Assembly: GCF_000003605.2 (NCBI RefSeq)
Contig: NW_003105608.1
Span: forward strand, 25,054 to 66,560
DNA from: Saccoglossus kowalevskii
Taxonomy: Eukaryota > Hemichordata > Enteropneusta > Harrimaniidae
Direction of reading: 5' to 3'
DNA length: 41,507 bases
The notes below the pieces were generated by a model. It did no database searches and was not told the origin of the DNA. It worked only from the letters and a program-made list of their open reading frames with translations. Shown piece by piece: positions 23,901 to 33,777 of the stretch. The translations under genes and the position numbers were made by a program. Positions within the stretch are counted from its first letter, which is position 1; every line of letters begins with the position of its first letter.

Positions 23901-26900
23901 ATAAGCATCAGCATGCGCATAAAGATTTATACCGCCCTCAGTTTTCATATTAAATTTTTATTTTGTTTTTTGACGTCGGTGAATCGCATTCATTGGCGTG
24001 TTCAAACGAGACCTGATTACTATTTCGGTTTGTATTGTGCTGCAACAAGTAGTTCCACATTTATTTTATAACTCAGTTGCATTGGGTGTCTGTCAGCCTG
24101 GATATATTTTCGATGTATCACTCTGAATTTCCGAGCATATGATTATCAGTTGTGTGAAACTTTTGCCCAATTTGCCTCAATTCGGGGAGAGGCGGACTAG
24201 TTTTGGACAATACAGCGGGCGTCAAAGGTCAAAATAGCTTTGCTTGGCAACACGACACAACGCATGACATAATTTTAGATATTCAAATTTGGACATGTTT
24301 CTTCAAGCATCTAAAGCAAAAACAAAAAAACATTCACATTTGTTTCCCTTGGGGGAAGGGGGTATTCTGTGAGTCGTAGACCGGTTCGTTCGGTATTATT
24401 CCAGCAGTAAACAATATAGCATTTACGGGCATCTTTATGAGATAAATTGATTGGTTTATATTAAAGCGCGAGGGTCGTCACCTGCGCACGCGCGGGTCAA
24501 AACAACACGTGCTAAAACGCAAAGGCTCATGGGTAGACGCTTGTTTGTAAACAATGACACGCTACGGCCATCTGACGCATGCGCAAGTGACGACTCCACC
24601 GCTTTGACGACGAACGTATTGCACATGTTTTTGTTTCACCAGTCGTTGCTGTTTTTCCTTGCTGGATATGAGACTACCAGCACATTGATGTCATTCGTAA
24701 GTTACAGTCTTGCAACCAACCCCGAGGTACAGAATAAATTGCATAGTGAAATCGATGACATTATGAGTGACTCTGACGATGACGATGACATTGGATACGA
24801 AACATTGAAGAAGATGACATATCTTGATATGGTTGTCACGGAAACACTGAGAATGTACCCACCTGCAATCAGGTATGTATGTACATTGTATTATACAAGT
24901 TTTATCAAGTAAAATTATAAATTAATAAATATATTTATAATTATAATTATAATTATATAATAATTATAATATATAATTTAATAAATTATATTTATTAAAG
25001 TTATTGTTCATACATGAGTTGTTGAACACACTACATAGTTTGTAATTTCATTCAGCTTATTTCAGTCAGAATACAAGACAAATAAAAAGCAAATATATAG
25101 AGAATATAGCAATAATCTTTTTTCTATAATATACTTGTGTAAGCAGTAGTTATAAAATTTATTTATGGGTGTATAAGGAATACATTTCGTTATTAACTAT
25201 TCTTAATACAAATTTCTGAAATAGCTCGTCAAAATCATTTTTTTTTCAAGTTTTTTCTCCCCCAAAACAAAAAAATTTCACAATGTCGAAAACGGAAATC
25301 TTTATCGTAGTTTTAAGTTGTTGACTATGTTGCTGCTGCATGTCTACTATACCGATACCGAACGTTGAATAATATATCACGAGTATACACGACTTCCCTG
25401 CTTGATATGACATAATATATCGTTGCATAATTTGTTTAATGGAATATTACAGAAGAATAAACAATTAAGGTTTCTTTGATACCATTATTATACTGTTTAT
25501 AGAATTGGCTACTACACGAATTGTTAGACACTAATTAATTTAATGGCCGACGATACTTTCGGTAATAATACTTTATTTCAACCTTGTGAAAGAACGAGAT
25601 ATATATAGTGTACAAATAGTAATTTTCCCCACATCCTTTTCCAAAACCCTTTGAACATACAACCGTGAATATAGAACATGTTGTCATGCCAAAAATATCA
25701 AAATACGAGCCACGCAGTACGGGGCTTTAAAAAAAAGTCACATGACTATTTAAATGCTGCATAATACACCAGACTACTGTCAATAGACTTCATTTGAATG
25801 TGGACGAACAGGCCAATCAGTAACCATGACTTTCGAATAGCGTTATCTACGTCAAAAAAACGACACAGTAATAAGGAAACTAATCTCAACTATAGAGGGC
25901 CACAATCACAATAAAGAACCACATTTATGAGAATTGTCACGGTTCACTGTGATCACAACTTACTTTCACGACGCTTATTTTTATTAGGTTTGATCGAGAA
26001 TGTAATGAAGATGTCAACATCAGCGGAGTGTCGATCCCCAAAGGTATGATTGTAGCTGTCTCCATTTATGCAATTCATCATGATCCTGAGATCTATCCTG
26101 AACCAGAGAAGTTCATTCCAGAAAGGTACGTTTGTATTAAATATTTTTACATACGGTTTATGAATAATATCATATTATTATACATCTGTCATCGTAACGC
26201 CATAAGTTACAGGGTGCCGTAATCTTGCGGTATTTTACTGGGTATTTTCATCCTACCATATAAGGAAATGCGAATTTCAAATATCGAATGATTACGCGCG
26301 TAAGCGTCTTCTAATAATAAAAACAAACACGGCTGCCACCAGGGTTTGACCTGACTCCATACAAAGAAGTTCGTTGATTCTGTTCTAAACTATTTAGACT
26401 TCAGCATTCCCATTATGTATCCTTGGTAGGAAAATATGTACTCAGACAGTGCGCTGTCGCATCGACCTCCGCTACGCGTCGGTCGATACTGCTACTGTCT
26501 TCGTGCATACCTTGAGGTAACTTCGTAATAACCTTATATTAATACGAGGATACAGCAAACTGCATACTGTCCGAGTGCATACTTTGCAGTATCCTCGTAA
26601 TAACCTTATTATTATACATCTTTCCCTTCTAGGAATACATCCTAGAAATTCAAAACGTTCAGAACAGATTTAGCGAAGTTCTTTGTGCGGGGTCCGGTCA
26701 ACTTGAAACCCATGCGGGAAGCCATGTTTTTTTTTAGTATTATTAGAGGAGGCTTTCGCGCGTAATCGTTCCATATTTGGAAATATGGTATGATGAAAAT
26801 ATCAAGTGCAACACCGCAACGAAAATTAAGCCACGCTGTAACTTATGACGTTAGAGAGACAGATGTATAATAATATGTGTATATGTCTCAGTATTTTTTC

Positions 26901-27824
26901 TTAGAACTACCCAATTTATCGCAGTTTGGTTCTTACAATGAATTGCTTTACCATTACTTTATTGAGAGCAAATAAGATGACATAGATACCAGTATTAGCA
27001 CAGTTGGCATGAAACTAAATGAAGATATATTTGTCTTGCTGTCTGTTGTGTTTTTAATAAAAGCTTACTGCAATAAATAATTTTACCAACTAAAATACAA
27101 ATGTGTTGAATACAGATTCACTAAAGAAGAGAAAGAGAAACGTCATCCATATGCCTGGATACCGTTTGGTGCTGGACCTCGTAACTGTATTGGTATGAGA
27201 TTTGCATTGATGGAAGCAAAGATTGGATTGGTTCGTGTACTGCAGAAGTTCACCTTTGAACCCTGTGCCGAAACTGAGGTGAGTATTATCCTTTCATAAT
27301 TACGTTTACCCCCGTTTTATTGTTTTATATGCTAAATCCTTTAGAACGAGATTGTAGAATCTTTCGCGTTGACGCGAAATTACCATGACTGGTCCATTCC
27401 GCCGCGCCCTCAATAGTTGTTACCACGTTTTGTGGTGATAAATATGCAAATGAGTATCATGACTTGTAGCTGTCAACCAATAAGAAAGGCAGCTTTTGGT
27501 CCGATCTGTGATCCACGCAACTACATTTGTTTAGCTGGTTCCCGGCTTCCCTTGCGAATGGCAAGTAGAACGCAGGTAACTAGTAATGCCATATTGTTCC
27601 ACAGGACCGGGATGTATATGTGATTCATAGAGACGTACACAACACGTGTAAAATACATTGTTTACACGAAATTCAGCTTCGAAACTATGTTTTACCGAAT
27701 TCAGGCTAGCATTATGTAATTTTTTTGACTGTCTTGGTTTTTATTGTAGATTCCACCAAAACTAGGAAAATTAGGTTTTCTGACTCCACCCAATGGTATC
27801 AAGCTGAGTGTGAAAAGAAGATAA
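17918..27824 (+). CDS. Cytochrome P450, CYP3 clan, 13 exons (P450-B)
   Basis: Coding exons: 17918-17997, 18382-18472, 21025-21077, 21677-21773, 22057-22173, 22304-22392, 22505-22653, 22819-22952, 23679-23858, 24643-24872, 25988-26125, 27116-27278, 27750-27824. The frame is open throughout: 531 codons plus stop. The N-terminus is a membrane anchor (about residues 8-27) followed by [13 protein letters not shown], as in ER microsomal P450s. Motifs: I-helix AGYETT (337-342), ETLR (397-400), PERF, haem loop [10 protein letters not shown] (470-479) with Cys477. Seven of thirteen exons have the same length as in P450-A and all intron phases agree, so the two are tandemly duplicated, now head-to-head, paralogues. 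The activity is predicted to be NADPH-dependent monooxygenation of a lipophilic compound; substrate unknown. An acidic DSDDDDD run lies between the I and K helices (about residues 377-383). TTAA-type MITEs occupy introns 2, 3, 8 and 9, and a large foldback lies in intron 11. No disabling lesion seen. Confidence 0.92.
18164..18171. promoter_or_regulatory. CRE palindrome in P450-B intron 1
   Basis: TGACGTCA about 170 bases after the exon 1 donor. Possible intronic enhancer site, inferred from sequence only. Confidence 0.25.
19847..20145. mobile_element. TTAA-type MITE (family 1), P450-B intron 2
   Basis: About 299 bp. The left end TAAAGGGTCTTCGCGCCGCG and the right end CCACCGCCCTTTAA are diverged inverted repeats. 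The inside matches the 11381 copy in reverse orientation (CATTTGTGTTGATAAACATT, TTTTCCCACAATCC, TTACCGCCGGTGATTCC). More decayed at the left end than the 11381 copy. Confidence 0.75.
20746..20796. repeat. 35-bp hairpin flanked by an 8-bp direct repeat
   Basis: GCAAAGAC occurs at 20746-20753 and again at 20789-20796. Between them a 35-base segment starts CATGGAACTAAAAAA and ends TTTTTTAGCTCCAT, forming a hairpin. The arrangement looks like a target duplication around a minimal insertion or an excision remnant. In P450-B intron 2. Confidence 0.5.
21338..21500. mobile_element. TTAA-type MITE (family 2), P450-B intron 3
   Basis: A 163-bp element. It starts TTAAAGCGGGGGAGTCGTCA and ends GTGACGACACTTCAGCTTTAA. 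It contains CCTGCGCATGCGTCAGATGG and a TTGTTTACAAACAAGCGTCT palindromic core. Its ends resemble family 1 but its inside does not. Confidence 0.75.
22982..23260. mobile_element. TTAA-type MITE (family 1), P450-B intron 8
   Basis: 279 bp, the same length as the 11381 copy. It starts TTAAAGCGCGGTGGTCGTCG and ends GACGACTACCGCCCTTAA. The orientation is the reverse of the 11381 copy. It begins 29 bases after the exon 8 splice donor. Confidence 0.82.
23357..23405. repeat. TATATTATTA simple repeat
   Basis: Imperfect copies of an AT-only unit in P450-B intron 8. Confidence 0.7.
24461..24607. mobile_element. TTAA-type MITE (family 2), P450-B intron 9
   Basis: About 147 bp. It starts TTAAAGCGCGAGGGTCGTCA and ends GTGACGACTCCACCGCTTTGA, with the terminal TTAA mutated to TTGA. 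The inner half shares GGGTAGACGCTTGTTTGTAA with the reverse complement of the 21338 copy. It ends about 35 bases before the exon 10 acceptor, so the polypyrimidine tract and branch point region are squeezed between element and exon. Confidence 0.75.
24913..25005. repeat. AT-only palindromic stretch
   Basis: A run of nearly pure A/T with several nested palindromes (TAATTATAATTATAATTATA) in P450-B intron 10. Likely a cruciform-prone simple sequence. Confidence 0.65.
26171..26877. mobile_element. Large foldback element, about 707 bp, P450-B intron 11
   Basis: The left end CATATTATTATACATCTGTC (26171) is mirrored by the right end GACAGATGTATAATAATATG (26858-26877). Pairing continues inwards for about 200-230 bases with mismatches: CATAAGTTACAG, GATTACGCGCG, TCTAATAAT and TCTGTTCT recur in both arms. 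The centre holds smaller palindromes, including one at about 26546-26598 (CGAGGATAC...GTATCCTCG), and an internal copy of the ATTATTATACATCT end near 26610. No reading frame for a transposase. Confidence 0.7.
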
Positions 27825-27916
27825 TTGGAAAACATTTGGTAATTTCATTATGACATTTAAGATTGTTTCACGATCAGATATGACGGAAAGAGTATTTTTT
27901 CAAATAAGGTTTTGTA

Positions 27917-27922
27917 AATAAA
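27917..27922 (+). terminator. Possible proximal poly(A) signal of P450-B
   Basis: AATAAA 93 bases after the P450-B stop codon. Confidence 0.5.
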
Positions 27923-28219
27923 TGGTCTATACGGTAATCATGCATCTAGTATTTCTGAACGACAGGAAAATACTATTAAGCAACATTATTTACCAGATAT
28001 TACATTTAAAGTAGTTTCGTACAGATCATGTGATCTATTATTATTATTATTGCAAAATATATGTTATTCAGCGACGATTATATTTACTGGCTTGTATATG
28101 GACATTACGTATGATTGTGTAGTATCCCATATTACATACCAATATATTCAATTTGATGATTTTGCTTTTCATTTGTATTTCTTACATTTTGTTCGACGAT
28201 GTGTTATTGATATGTAAAT

Positions 28220-28225
28220 AATAAA
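28220..28225 (+). terminator. Possible distal poly(A) signal of P450-B
   Basis: AATAAA about 400 bases after the stop. Either this or the site at 27917 could be used. Confidence 0.35.
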
Positions 28226-28351
28226 CACAGTATATATACCTATACAGTGAAATGATTTTGATAATGAGAGTCACGTGTCCACTCATTTCCCATATACAAC
28301 GTACTAAATAAATAACAACATTTGATTGTGTAATTGCAAATAATATTATAC

Positions 28352-28614
28352 CGTGTTCACACGTATGCCAAAAAAGCCGGTTTGGAGGCCAGCTTTAAAC
28401 ACGTATGAACAAGACAAGCCGGCGCCACGACTTCCTAAAATGGCAAGTCTCGACCGGCACTACGTACTTACGGAAACGAGTTTAGCACGAGTGAACAATA
28501 ACGCCGCCTTAAAAGCACGCCCTTAATTTCAGTCCCGCTCTGGAGTTCCATTCATTGTAAGTATTTTCAAGAAGCGCCGGCTCAGTTTAGGCTTTATACA
28601 CTTATGAACACAGG
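28352..28614. repeat. Degenerate foldback repeat with GTTCA-ACGTRT ends
   Basis: The left end GTGTTCACACGTATG is matched by an inverted block near 28388-28412 (CACGTATGAACAAG) and by another at 28596-28614 (CACTTATGAACACAGG). AAGCC/GCCGG motifs follow each end. It is probably a decayed non-autonomous transposon; boundaries are approximate. Confidence 0.4.
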
Positions 28615-29229
28615 ACCAATTGAAACCGCTGATTATGATTGTTTACCAAACTATTATTATAACTATTCAAGTAACCAAGGCATTCAGTATGATTAACCAA
28701 AGGGGGTGATAGAGGGCGTGTCTGAAGAGGATACCTTTCACCAAGTAACATCAGATGGCAAATGGGCCGGGGACAATTCAATGAAGTGCAGGATAAAGAT
28801 AGAGAGAGGGAACAATACGATGAAATTCGAGATAAATTCACACCTCGATATCACACATAGTTTTTCGGCATGTGCCCTGATTTCAACCATTAAGAATGAT
28901 TTAACCTTAAGTAGACCCACGATCTGAAGTGGCATGACCTAAGGTTTCAAGAGGACAAGAAGCAGTCTTCAGCTGAGTCTTGGCGACTATGGACTGTATT
29001 TGCTGTTGTATGGGTGAACGGGGTAAATGATAGGGGTTACTATGTGCCAAGTGATGGGCTATCAGAATGGATTTTTAAGTGGAAGACAAACTTCAATTCA
29101 AAACCTGTTCTACTGTCACTGTTACCAACCAAATTGTCATCCAACTCGTACCTCCAAGGCCGCCAGTGTCAGCTAATTTGGTCATTAAAATTATATCGGC
29201 TATTGTCTTACTATATAACAGTTCAAAGC
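28615..29229. other. Gene-less stretch downstream of P450-B
   Basis: No supported coding sequence. Since the gypsy integrase remnant begins just above 29230 on the minus strand, part of this may be the element's degraded 3' end, but I could not recognise an LTR. Confidence 0.3.
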
Positions 29230-29700
29230 GATGAACAGATTACCAGTTTGCCAACACCAACAGGATGCACTGTATAAACATCACCATGTGGATCTGGTCT
29301 GTCAACTACCTCATATGAAACAGCAAGAACAACTGGAATTGGAAACTCAGAAGCATTCTTATTACAGCGTTTTGTCTGGACAAGACCCCCTTGTTCATAT
29401 TGGTGCCAGCAATTTTAAAAGTGTCTAAATGCTTATATTGGTGTTGAGTAACCCATTCATCAGTTGTTGTAGGTTCTACAACTTGTAAGTATATTCCTAA
29501 TAAATGATCAACAGGCAGGTGGGGATCCATACCAAACATCTTCTTTGCAGAGGTTAAGTTACGTAGGCGATCATGCATGGTTTATTTGAATTGCTAACAC
29601 CATGCATTACATTAGGTTGATCTGGACAACGCTTGTCATATTCCCTTCAAAATTATGCCCTTGATCATTTTGTAAACTCTTAGACATTAGAATGCAAGAA
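29230..29700 (-). pseudogene. Ty3/gypsy integrase remnant
   Basis: Three pieces in order on the minus strand, in different frames. First, at about 29636-29690, SLQNDQGHNFEG, matching the integrase HSDQGxxFE block around the second catalytic Asp. Second, at about 29440-29560, KKMFGMDPHLPVDHLLG followed by EWVTQHQ, matching the typical MFGRHPRLPIDxLLG region. Third, at about 29250-29310, YEVVDRPDPHGDVYTVHPV, matching the C-terminal domain. Frameshifts and missing segments show it is not functional. Same strand as the protease piece at 33.2 kb, so probably one ancient element. Confidence 0.65.
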
Positions 29701-32163
29701 AACAGTCATTTACCAGTATATTAGCTACTGTCCATACTCACTGGTCGTGAGCAGCAATCGCTTACATAGTGTGTAACCATGGTAGATCATCGATAGATGT
29801 ACTAACCAGCTGTGATTCATCAGAGTAAAGAAATGTCAAACCAACACCAACAATAATATTTGAATCTGTATCAATAGCAACAGCGGCCACACCATGTTGG
29901 GCGGCTATTTCAGTGAGAATCTTGTTGTATCGATAGATAACATCATATGGAACACTTAAATATTATTGGTGTATTAATCATTGATGTACTTGGCTTGATG
30001 TACATGGTCTGTAGTTAACGTTTTATATTCAAGCATAGGGGTAAACCTAAAATGAAAATAAATAATAATAATTACACAATGTTTTAATTGAGACAAAACT
30101 TTATATACATATTATGCTCGATGTGGCACTTGTGTAGATTGATGTTAGATAATGATGAGGTTAATGGCGACGATAGGGATATTATAATTAACATCCTTCT
30201 TACAGTCATAGCATGGTTGAAGTTGAACAGTTGACATTATTCGTGTTAAGTAATAACCCGTTCTCGATATTGACGTTACCATTGTGAAAACAGACTTAGA
30301 ATCTGAAAATAAGAAAATATAAAAAAATTAACTAGTTTAAACACTGTAGTTCCAGCAACGAAAAATATATCATCTGATTTATTTCATTAGACATTGCTGT
30401 TAGACATTATAGCATTACTGTTACAAATACTCAAACTATTTTCTGACACCCAATAGCTGAAATAGCGTCCATAATTTAGGCATGTAATCTATTTACAACA
30501 CACAGTGAGACAAAACATTTCGCATCATTTTGCTCCTTTTTCTCCTTTCACCTACGCATGCGTCAGGTGCCCAAACAATCGTCTACCCAGTGAGCCTCTG
30601 TGTTTTTAGCTCAATTCCCGTCTTCATAAGCTGCTAATTCATTACCCTTTAAAGTTACTACAATTCCAAGGCTTAACACGTTTAACATTACATACACACC
30701 AGTAGAGGGCGTATCAAATTATTCAGATGCTACAAAGAACAAGTGTTTTGAAATTTTCTCAAGAAAGATGGTATATCCGCTACCATTAGTCATTAGTATT
30801 ATTATAAATATTCACATAGAAAAACACTAAGATATAGTCCATTGTGACATTGAGCACTCTAATGGGGAAAGTAAATTGAAAGATGAATGTCATGATAACT
30901 ATTTTTTTCCATAACGAGACAAAACATTAAAATTATTGCAACTATTATTAGCAATAACACAGATTGATGAAGTGAAGGCAATCTGTATTTCCCTAATGTT
31001 TAATTATAAATTCAATTTGCATATTACTTAGTTCACTGGGTGTTCACACACAGACAAGTACAATTAGATTCTTGGCGGGTCTGCTAGATCCAGCCACAAT
31101 TTAACAATTGTTGTTATCGGACCTGGCATTTCGTTTTTTTTTTCAATTATCTCAAGACTAAAATTAAACCCAAGCTAAATGAATTAAGTAAAAAAATATG
31201 TGGAAATTCAAAATGACGTGAATTAACGTAAAACACTTTTCTTTTATTCGACAAATTGCCCCTTAGCCGAAACTTTTACAAATGATAGTTGTACCATGAT
31301 TGTGACAAATCAAAACATTGGTACAATGACAATATCTATACTAATGCCCTGAATTAATTAATTATCGGAAATAAAATAATTTGACTTGAAAATGAGTTGT
31401 ACTCGAATATCACACAAATGTGTACATTATGCGATATTGGCAATGTACTAGTATACTTGCAAAATATTACTGCATTATAAAATACAAATGTCATATGCGA
31501 GGTCACATGAATTAAAGCCAAATAATGCAGATGTTCCATCTTGTATTGGTTCTTAGAATCACAATCATCACGACTATCTGATACACGAACAAGGGTCGGA
31601 CATCTACGGGACATAACTCAACGTAGCGCCCTCTCATAGTAATGCGTAGTAATGGAAACAGACGATAGTATAACAAAACTACCTTTAATGTAGCAAACAG
31701 CATCAACAGAGAAAAAAGGACAGTAAAATAACGAGGGCATAGTATGACTGGAAACAGGTACTTAAAATTAAGTTGCACAGACTACAAGCGTTTGGACCAT
31801 ATCCAAAAATAATTTGAAAAATAAGTACCACAATAAGAGGAGTGTTTATTGCCTTACAAATCAATACAGTGTTGGTAGGTCCATGAGAAGAAAACCACTG
31901 CCAATTACACCGATAACTGACCATCATGGACCACTGACGTCCCACGGGACTAGTAACATCCATCATGATTGGTCTCCTATTGTAATGCAAGTAATAAGGA
32001 TCTAATATTTACAAGTCATAGGTGTTCTGTATAGAGTCGTAATTGGGAATGATTTCTCGCATAATTTGATTTCCTCACAACTATTCAGTTATCAGTTGGT
32101 GTATTCCAAAACCATTTTATGAAGGTCTTTACCAGTCTATTTCTCGAGTAATCTTAATTAACT
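29701..32163. other. Decayed repeat region between gypsy fragments
   Basis: No intact gene. If the integrase and protease pieces belong to one element, this interval replaces its reverse transcriptase and RNase H part, which I could not recognise. A minus-strand frame around 29770-29960 reads AAQHGVAAVAIDTDSN and similar without a family match. A family 2 MITE fragment lies at 30546-30625. Confidence 0.35.
30546..30625. mobile_element. Fragment of family 2 MITE
   Basis: TTTCACCTACGCATGCGTCA, ATCGTCTACCCAGTGAGCCT and GTTTTTAGCTCAATTCCCG align with the 21338 copy. The ends are not preserved. Confidence 0.5.
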
Positions 32164-32171
32164 AGCTTTGC

Positions 32172-32342
32172 CAGTGGCGGATCCAGCAAAATGTATTTGG
32201 GGGGGGGGGTCCAAGTTACGCTTAAGATATACGGAGCGTAAATCGCAGAGAAGCTATGCGTAATCCAGATAATACGAATCGTCATGCGTTTGGGGGGGGG
32301 GCATGGCCTGGCCCCCCTGGCCCCCCTCTGGATCCGCCACTG
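32172..32342. mobile_element. hAT-type MITE with perfect 8-bp target duplication
   Basis: A 171-bp element with 15-bp inverted ends CAGTGGCGGATCCAG and CTGGATCCGCCACTG, followed inwards by G-runs and C-runs. It is flanked by AGCTTTGC at 32164-32171 and 32343-32350. An 8-bp duplication is the signature of hAT transposition. It encodes nothing and must have been moved by a transposase elsewhere. Confidence 0.9.
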
Positions 32343-33204
32343 AGCTTTGCAGCTAGTGAGCTATGTCTTACTCGAAAATCGTCATACGACCTACATGCGT
32401 TGCGTTATCTTATAGGTTATGTACTGTGCGTACATACCATAAGCAGGAGCCAAGATACAGGGAATTGGTAAAGTATGAAGCCGAATCCATGTACTCTGTT
32501 GTGTCCTCTGCTTTGGGATAAATCAAGCACAGGTAACTGGAAATATCGGGAGGTCGTCAACGTATCTGTGCGTGTAACACTACGATAAAGACTGTCGGTT
32601 TTCGACATTGTGAAAAACTGATTTTGACAAGAGAATTCAGAAATATATATTTAAATGATTCACAATGTATTGCTTGTGATGCTCCCATAAATAATTTTCC
32701 CAATGAATTTCAAATTAAGGATACTACTGACACACTGAATTCTGCTTCATAAATTGATCTACTACTCGAATTTGACAGCAGTGGAAAACTAGGCTGTATG
32801 ACAAACTTGACGATTTTTAATTTTGCTATTGATATATATTGATAACAACATTCTACATCACCATCTTATGAAGTTTATATATTTCACAGCTTGTATGTTA
32901 CTCGAGAGCATGTTCTCGGCTATTGACTGCCAATTTCATAAGACAAGGGTTTCTGATTCCTCGACTTAAATGTGTATTTAAGAAGTTTTTTGGTCACCAT
33001 CATGATTTGGTGGCTTCCTGTGAGATTTCTGTCTGTAACGTGATTGCAGATTTGTTTGTTGATTGATGTATGTGGTCATGATTAGTGTGGTTGTTTGCCT
33101 ATATCAAACACAACCAACTCTTCCTTCTGTGTCATTTCCATATTGCCCATACTGTCTTCAGGAACATGTTCTGTATTAGCGGGTTCAGCAGTTGGATTCA
33201 ATGT
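32343..33204. other. Gene-less stretch
   Basis: No supported feature. On the minus strand the protease frame continues past its stop into sequence with several stops (VPEDSMGNMEMTQKEELVV), presumably the degraded pol region of the gypsy element. Confidence 0.3.
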
Positions 33205-33777
33205 TTACGCTTCTTCATCTCTCTTCTCAAATAAACTAGGTAGGACATCTTCTTCAAGCTGTACCACACTTTCACCTGCTAACTTCCGGTTTATCGCTCT
33301 TCTGTAATATAATATCATTGTTCTGTGTATTTTGTGTAACTCAACTACATCGACATCAGTTTTCTGTATGTCAATCAGTTCATCATGCAACCTTTCTTTT
33401 TGTTTTTTTGCCTGACTACGCATTACCAGTAGTGCACGTGAGCACCCTTCGTCATCTGTTTCCTCAATGTTGTTTCCAAGTGGTATGTCTTCAGGCAGAG
33501 TTTCTAATACAGCAGCCACAATTTGTCCATCATAACAAACACTCTTTACACTAACAAAAGTCATTGGTAGTACTTTGGACATACCATCAGCAAATTCTAT
33601 GTTTACAAACTGATCTACTAAATAAGCTTCAGGGGATACAAAAACAGAGTGAACAATTGTTTGATCACATCCAGTGTCTCTTAATATACTGACTGCTTGA
33701 CCATCCAATTCTCCTGGCTGTCTATCTTGGTTACCTCTCTGTTTTGTCTTGTTTTGAACTAAATGTTTGTACAACAT
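33205..33777 (-). pseudogene. Retropepsin-like aspartic protease fragment of a Ty3/gypsy element
   Basis: A 190-codon frame. ILRDTGCDQTIV contains the DTG catalytic triad of retroviral-type aspartic proteases. IVAAVLETLPEDIPLGN fits the typical C-terminal LP-x-DIxLGN strand, and ALLVMRSQAKKQ matches the TRSQ linker that precedes reverse transcriptase in gypsy polyproteins. A stop lies just upstream of the ATG and no reverse transcriptase follows, so this is a broken fragment of a mobile-element polyprotein. The frame itself is intact, which suggests moderate age. Confidence 0.7.

Noticed and set aside
24451-24642. N-terminal extension of the frame that contains P450-B exon 10
   Set aside because: This part is MITE plus intron; the paralogue and the CAG acceptor fix the exon start at 24643. 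The possible readthrough is kept only as a finding.
29770-29960. Minus-strand frame reading AAQHGVAAVAIDTDSN and further
   Set aside because: It looked protein-like, but no family, start, or splice sites could be supported; probably part of decayed repeat DNA.
32256-32471. Plus-strand frame with proline/glycine-rich start
   Set aside because: Its start is the G/C-run of the hAT MITE and the rest has no family match.
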